Below are positions 60,218 through 64,000 of a DNA stretch of 64,000 nucleotides, in pieces; position 1 is the first letter of the stretch, and every line of letters begins with the position of its first letter. The notes under the pieces were generated by a model. That model worked only from the letters and a program-made list of their open reading frames with translations. It had not been told where the DNA came from and searched no databases. Origin of the DNA: Lachnospiraceae bacterium UBA7160 (GTDB lineage: Bacteria; Bacillota; Clostridia; Lachnospirales; Lachnospiraceae); assembly GCA_002491565.1 (NCBI GenBank), contig DKWE01000004.1, positions 1 to 64,000 on the forward strand. Reading direction: 5' to 3'. Position numbers and translations under genes: made by a program.

Positions 60218-63200
60218 ATGAAGAATGAGTACACAGAGAAAGCCATGCGCAATGCGCCGGTGTTTCTCATAGAAAAGGAAGAGATTTCGAATGCCTACAG
60301 GCTTGCGCTGAAAAATCTTTTGGAGATTAACACAGTCCCCTGTCCTGCCCGGATTTATAACCAGACCGGTCTGCTTGAGGAGCAGCCGGGTCTGATGATG
60401 CGTGCAGGCGGCACGTATCCGACGCCATGGACGAGAGATGCGGCGGTCAATACCATGAATGCGGCCTGTTTTCTGGAGCCTGAGGTGGCGAAAAATACCC
60501 TTTGTGCAGTCTGCGAGCGGGCGGACGGCAGGCTTTGCTTTCAGAGAGACAATCAGAACTGGGATAAGATCATCTGGGCAGCCGGGGCATGGAGCTATTA
60601 TCTTGCGACTGCAGACCACGACTTTCTGCCGCTCGCCTATGAAACGGTGAAAAATTCCATGGAAATGCTGGAAAGCGCTCAGTTCAATGAAAGCTACGGA
60701 ATGTTTACGGGCGGTTCCTTTTTTAATGACGGAATCAGCGGATATCCCTCTGACTTGCATGAGGAGGGACAGGGATCCTCTTTCGTGGGGGATCATCGCC
60801 CGGTAAAAGAGGTAATGACGCTCAGCACGAATTGCCTGTATTACAATGCCTACCGGATACTCGAAAAAATGGCGGTAATTCTGGAGGATAAAGCGGCAGC
60901 ACAGGGCTACGCGGAAAAAGGGAGTGCGCTGAAAGCTGCGATGAACCGGTATCTGTGGAGGGAAAAGGATAATTTCTATTCGTACCTGCTCTATCCGGAT
61001 GGAAGGACAGATGATTCACAGGAGGGCTGCGGCATTTCCTTTGCAGTCCTGACCGGGGTGTGTGAGAAAGAGCGGGCAGAGAGAATGCTGCGGCAATGCT
61101 ACAGAAGCGAGAGAGGGCTTGTATCGATCTGGCCGCCGTTTGCCGGAATTTCCTCCGTTGAAAAGCCGCTCCGCCACAATAATATGATCTGGCCCATGGT
61201 GAACGGCTTTTTCGTTACGGCTGCGGCACAGTGCGGATGCCCGGAGCTTGTGGGAGATGAGATCCAAAATCTTGCCCTTCTGATAAAACAGGACAATAAT
61301 TCCTTCAGCGAGCTTTACAATCCACAGACCGGAGAGCCGGATGGAGGCTGGCAGTGCGGTCATAGCTGGGAGTCTGTCAGGGATCAGACGTGGTCAGCGA
61401 CTGCTTTTATCAGAAGTATTGTATTTGGCGTCTTCGGGGTTGTCCTGGATGAAAATGAGATTACCTTTCGTCCGTGTCTTCCGGCCGGGTTTGGAACGGT
61501 TGCATTGAGAGGACTCCGGTTCCGGGAGGTGGAGATGGATATTACCCTGCGCGGGAGCGGAAGCCAGGTGGAGAAGCTTGTGATCCGTCCAAAGGAAGGG
61601 GCGGCATGCGGAAAAAGCAGCATATCCTTTGCGCAGCCGGGACACTATACCGTAGAGATAGAGCTTGGAGGGCACAGTGGCTGTACGAAAAAAATGAACA
61701 GGCTTCCAGTTACGGAGATAAAACCGGAGGGGTGGCTGTATGAGCAGCTTCAGATTCAGATGAACGGACTTTCCGGCAAACTGTACGGGGCATGGGAGAG
61801 CATTGGGCCTGATTCCGGATGGCTGGGAGGAACCGGAGAGAACTGGGAACGGGCGCCTTATTACCTGGATGGTCTGATCCCGCTGTCGTATTATCTCGCT
61901 GACCGGGAACACTGGGAAATCTGTAAAAAATTTATGGACTGGACATTGAACAGCCAGACGCCGGACGGCAATTTTGGACCGGAGGAAAGCAGAGAGGATT
62001 ATTGGTCACGTTACGTAATGATCAAGGCGCTGATTCAGTATTATGAAATTGAACAGGATGTCCGGATAATTCCTTTCCTGAAGAGGTACATGCGTTTCCT
62101 GAGAAAAGAGATGCCGCGGCGGCTGCCAGAGAGCTGGTCCAAGGCGAGAGTGCCGGAGCTTCTTTACGGAATTAAGTGGCTGCACGAGCAGACGGGGGAA
62201 GCAGAGTGGGTGGAAACGGCCAGAGAGCTGGATGCATATGGACTGGATTGGGATGCATTGTTTCAGGATTTTCCGTTCCCGCGTCCTACCGCATATTATT
62301 ACGACTGGAATCAGCTATCTGCCTTTCACCAGGGAAATGCGGAGGACTGGATGCGGTATGATGCAAGCCATGTTGTCAATGTTGCCATGGGCCTGAAACA
62401 CAGTGCACTGAAAACGTATTTTGGCATTTCCGGGGAAGACGACGGGATGCTTCATGCGCTGGAAGCTCTGCAGACCCTGAAAAAGTATCATGGTGTGGCC
62501 TCCGGTGCAATTAATGGAGATGAGCACTTGAGCGGCAGCAATCCAACGCAGGGTTCGGAGCTGTGTTCCGTGGCAGAAGCGATGTTCAGCATGGAGACGA
62601 ATCTGGAAGCGTTTGGCGATCCTGTTTTTGCGGACTATCTGGAGCGGCTGGCATACAATGCTCTTCCGGCTACGATAACAGAGGATTTCATGGCACACCA
62701 GTATATGCAGCAGGCCAATCAGGTGCTTGTTTCCAATGCGAAGCGCAACTGGTTTAATAATGGAGAAGAGGCAAATATTTATGGACTGGAACCTAATTAT
62801 GGATGCTGTACGGCAAATATGCATCAGGCATGGCCGAAATTTGTAGATGCATTATGGTTGAAGGAGGAGGATGCGCTGGTGTCCATGGTGTATGCGCCGT
62901 CATCGGTGCGTACTACTTTATGCGGAGAGGCCTTTGCCGTGCGGTTGTCGACAGAATATCCTTTCCGGGATACTCTGTGTTATGAAATACAGGAGGCGCC
63001 GGAACAAGTGGTAACACTGAAGCTGCGGATTCCGGGATGGTGTAAGCATCCCCAAGTGAATGGCCGGGAGATTACGACAAATGCAGGCTTTTATGCAATT
63101 ACAAAAATATTCAGGCCAGGGGAACAGATTGTGCTGAGGCTGCCGATGGAAATCAGATTCACGCACTGGTACCGGGACAGTGTTGCAGTGGAGCGGGGAC

Positions 63201-63550
63201 CGCTGGTATACGGACTGGAGCTTGAAGAAATCTGGAGCATATGCAAGGAACACGCGGGAATCAACGACTATGAGGTGCGCACGGAACAGGACTGGAATTA
63301 TGCGCTGGACTTACGGAGCAGACCGGAATACTGCGAGGAAAAACGCTCCCGGATACCTTTCGGGCGGACATCGCCGGCCTGCCGTCTGTATCTTTCAGCC
63401 AAAAAGGTTCCGGAGTGGACGATGGAGCAGAATAGCGCAGGTGAGCTTCCGTCTTCACCGGTAAAAACGGAGGAGAAATCAGAGAGAATATCGCTGATTC
63501 CTTTTGGATGTACGAAGCTGCGGATTTCGCAGTTCCCGTATTTCCGCTGA
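60218..63550 (+). CDS. Two-enzyme fusion: (alpha/alpha)6-type glycosidase plus GH127-like domain
   Basis: Residues about 1-500 of this 1110-residue protein look like an (alpha/alpha)6-barrel glycoside hydrolase of the trehalase/GH63/amylo-glucosidase kind: GGTYPTPWTRDAAVN, AAGAWSYYLATADHDF, PLRHNNMIWPMVNGF and GGWQCGHSWESVRDQTWSAT. From about 503 to the end it matches DUF1680/GH127 beta-L-arabinofuranosidase-like proteins, with GWLGGTGENWERAPYYLDGL, NEWs-type core residues and NYGCCTANMHQAWPKF, where the cysteines (about 862-863) bind metal or act in catalysis. Such a pairing should let one protein remove two different sugars. No signal peptide is seen. GGAGGA precedes the ATG; the terminator at 63570 follows. 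Confidence 0.75.
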   Translation: MKNEYTEKAMRNAPVFLIEKEEISNAYRLALKNLLEINTVPCPARIYNQTGLLEEQPGLMMRAGGTYPTPWTRDAAVNTMNAACFLEPEVAKNTLCAVCERADGRLCFQRDNQNWDKIIWAAGAWSYYLATADHDFLPLAYETVKNSMEMLESAQFNESYGMFTGGSFFNDGISGYPSDLHEEGQGSSFVGDHRPVKEVMTLSTNCLYYNAYRILEKMAVILEDKAAAQGYAEKGSALKAAMNRYLWREKDNFYSYLLYPDGRTDDSQEGCGISFAVLTGVCEKERAERMLRQCYRSERGLVSIWPPFAGISSVEKPLRHNNMIWPMVNGFFVTAAAQCGCPELVGDEIQNLALLIKQDNNSFSELYNPQTGEPDGGWQCGHSWESVRDQTWSATAFIRSIVFGVFGVVLDENEITFRPCLPAGFGTVALRGLRFREVEMDITLRGSGSQVEKLVIRPKEGAACGKSSISFAQPGHYTVEIELGGHSGCTKKMNRLPVTEIKPEGWLYEQLQIQMNGLSGKLYGAWESIGPDSGWLGGTGENWERAPYYLDGLIPLSYYLADREHWEICKKFMDWTLNSQTPDGNFGPEESREDYWSRYVMIKALIQYYEIEQDVRIIPFLKRYMRFLRKEMPRRLPESWSKARVPELLYGIKWLHEQTGEAEWVETARELDAYGLDWDALFQDFPFPRPTAYYYDWNQLSAFHQGNAEDWMRYDASHVVNVAMGLKHSALKTYFGISGEDDGMLHALEALQTLKKYHGVASGAINGDEHLSGSNPTQGSELCSVAEAMFSMETNLEAFGDPVFADYLERLAYNALPATITEDFMAHQYMQQANQVLVSNAKRNWFNNGEEANIYGLEPNYGCCTANMHQAWPKFVDALWLKEEDALVSMVYAPSSVRTTLCGEAFAVRLSTEYPFRDTLCYEIQEAPEQVVTLKLRIPGWCKHPQVNGREITTNAGFYAITKIFRPGEQIVLRLPMEIRFTHWYRDSVAVERGPLVYGLELEEIWSICKEHAGINDYEVRTEQDWNYALDLRSRPEYCEEKRSRIPFGRTSPACRLYLSAKKVPEWTMEQNSAGELPSSPVKTEEKSERISLIPFGCTKLRISQFPYFR

Positions 63551-63569
63551 CGAATCTCACCAATTATAT

Positions 63570-63614
63570 GGCTGCTGTATAAGAGGATACTTTTGCTTAT
63601 ACAGCAGCCTTTTT
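63570..63614 (+). terminator. Strong intrinsic terminator
   Basis: GGCTGCTGTATAAG (63570-63583) pairs perfectly with CTTATACAGCAGCC (63596-63609), followed by TTTTT. It closes the second glycan locus. The following 200 bases to the transposase show no other gene; they probably include the left end of the insertion sequence, but I could not locate a terminal repeat with the right end missing. Confidence 0.9.
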
Positions 63615-63831
63615 CTGCTGTTTGTACATCCGCTTTTCAAAATTCTTCTTCCATTTTCTATTGATCTATTATAAAATGGATATAACATGGGCGAAGTGTC
63701 TTTTAGCCCCGGCATTTCCCATTGCAATACGCAAAAAGGGCGGGTCTGCCGCTATGGCATCGGTTGCTACGCTGGGGCAGCAGGTTATTTTTGTAATGGG
63801 CTATTGATCGTAAAGCAGGAGGAGGTACGAA

Positions 63832-64000
63832 ATGGCATTCACGTTTAATCCCGCTGGCAGCCAGCAGCTTTCCCTGTGGGATTCTTATGAGTCACTGACG
63901 GAGCGCGAGAAGCGTTTCCTTGATAAATCCTGGGCAAAGGTATTTGCCAGGGATATCTTTCCAAAGATTGACGAGGCGCCGTATGCGGTTCTTTACCGGG
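63832..64000 (+). CDS. IS1182-family transposase, 5' part only
   Basis: The frame starting at ATG 63832, after AGGAGGAGG, runs off the window. Its first 56 residues include YESLTEREKRFLDKSWAKVF followed by ARDIFPKIDEAPYAVLY, the characteristic opening of IS1182-type DDE transposases. It marks an insertion sequence just beyond the strong terminator of the glycan locus. Whether the gene is complete cannot be judged. Confidence 0.8.
   Translation, partial: MAFTFNPAGSQQLSLWDSYESLTEREKRFLDKSWAKVFARDIFPKIDEAPYAVLYR

Noticed and set aside
63622..63807. Short open frame between the terminator and the transposase
   Set aside because: No ribosome site or family features; it probably lies in the left end of the insertion sequence.

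Overview
The window looks like a chromosomal segment of a spore-forming, low-to-moderate-GC Firmicute, most likely a gut Lachnospiraceae. The evidence is strong AGGAGG ribosome sites, sigma-A promoters of TTGACA-17-TATAAT type, a spmA sporulation gene, a Rae1-type domain, and sugar ABC importers that lack their own ATPase. I cannot name the genus. I saw no rRNA, tRNA or CRISPR array.

Layout. (1) 0.3-3.5 kb: a TetM-like ribosomal GTPase fused to a Rae1/YacP-type endonuclease domain. (2) 3.5-13.3 kb: a glycan-use locus with two LacI-type regulators, a GH35/42-like hydrolase, an ABC sugar importer and a GH35 beta-galactosidase. Its promoter carries two identical 15-bp LacI-type operators. (3) 13.4-16.3 kb: an IclR regulator divergent from eda and kdgK, the ketodeoxygluconate branch of uronate breakdown, with TGAAAT-N5-TTTCA type sites in the shared spacer. 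(4) 16.5-29.4 kb: a wall or capsule phosphopolymer cluster. It holds an ABC exporter whose ATPase is fused in frame to UDP-galactopyranose mutase, two TagB/TagF-type transferases, a TarI/IspD-like cytidylyltransferase, one intact and two degenerate SDR-like domains (one joined to LicD), and a membrane GT2. (5) 29.4-41.9 kb: a SEC-C protein and a rearranged spmA locus. An apparently intact spmA is followed by two promoterless copies of its 3' half. Between the copies lie AT-rich cargo modules: an ECF sigma/anti-sigma pair, a serine recombinase remnant, an Rpn-type nuclease with a second 3' fragment of it, an ATPase plus TOPRIM-like pair, and a HEPN protein. (6) 42.4-63.6 kb: a second glycan-use locus with GH78, three SGNH esterases, GH130, an ABC importer, two GH38-like alpha-mannosidases, a GntR-LacI hybrid regulator, and a fusion of an (alpha/alpha)6-type hydrolase with a GH127-like domain. 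Its promoters share an AATAAAACATAT-like box. (7) The last 170 bases begin an IS1182-like transposase.

How it fits together. The two glycan loci each import oligosaccharides and trim them in the cytoplasm (none of the hydrolases shows a signal peptide), under separate local regulators. The second has a mannose/rhamnose/arabinose and acetyl-ester signature. The most unusual region is the spmA locus, where repeated recreation of the gene's 3' end seems to have carried in or trapped defence-like cargo. Several otherwise conserved proteins here also carry hydrophilic low-complexity inserts of similar composition.
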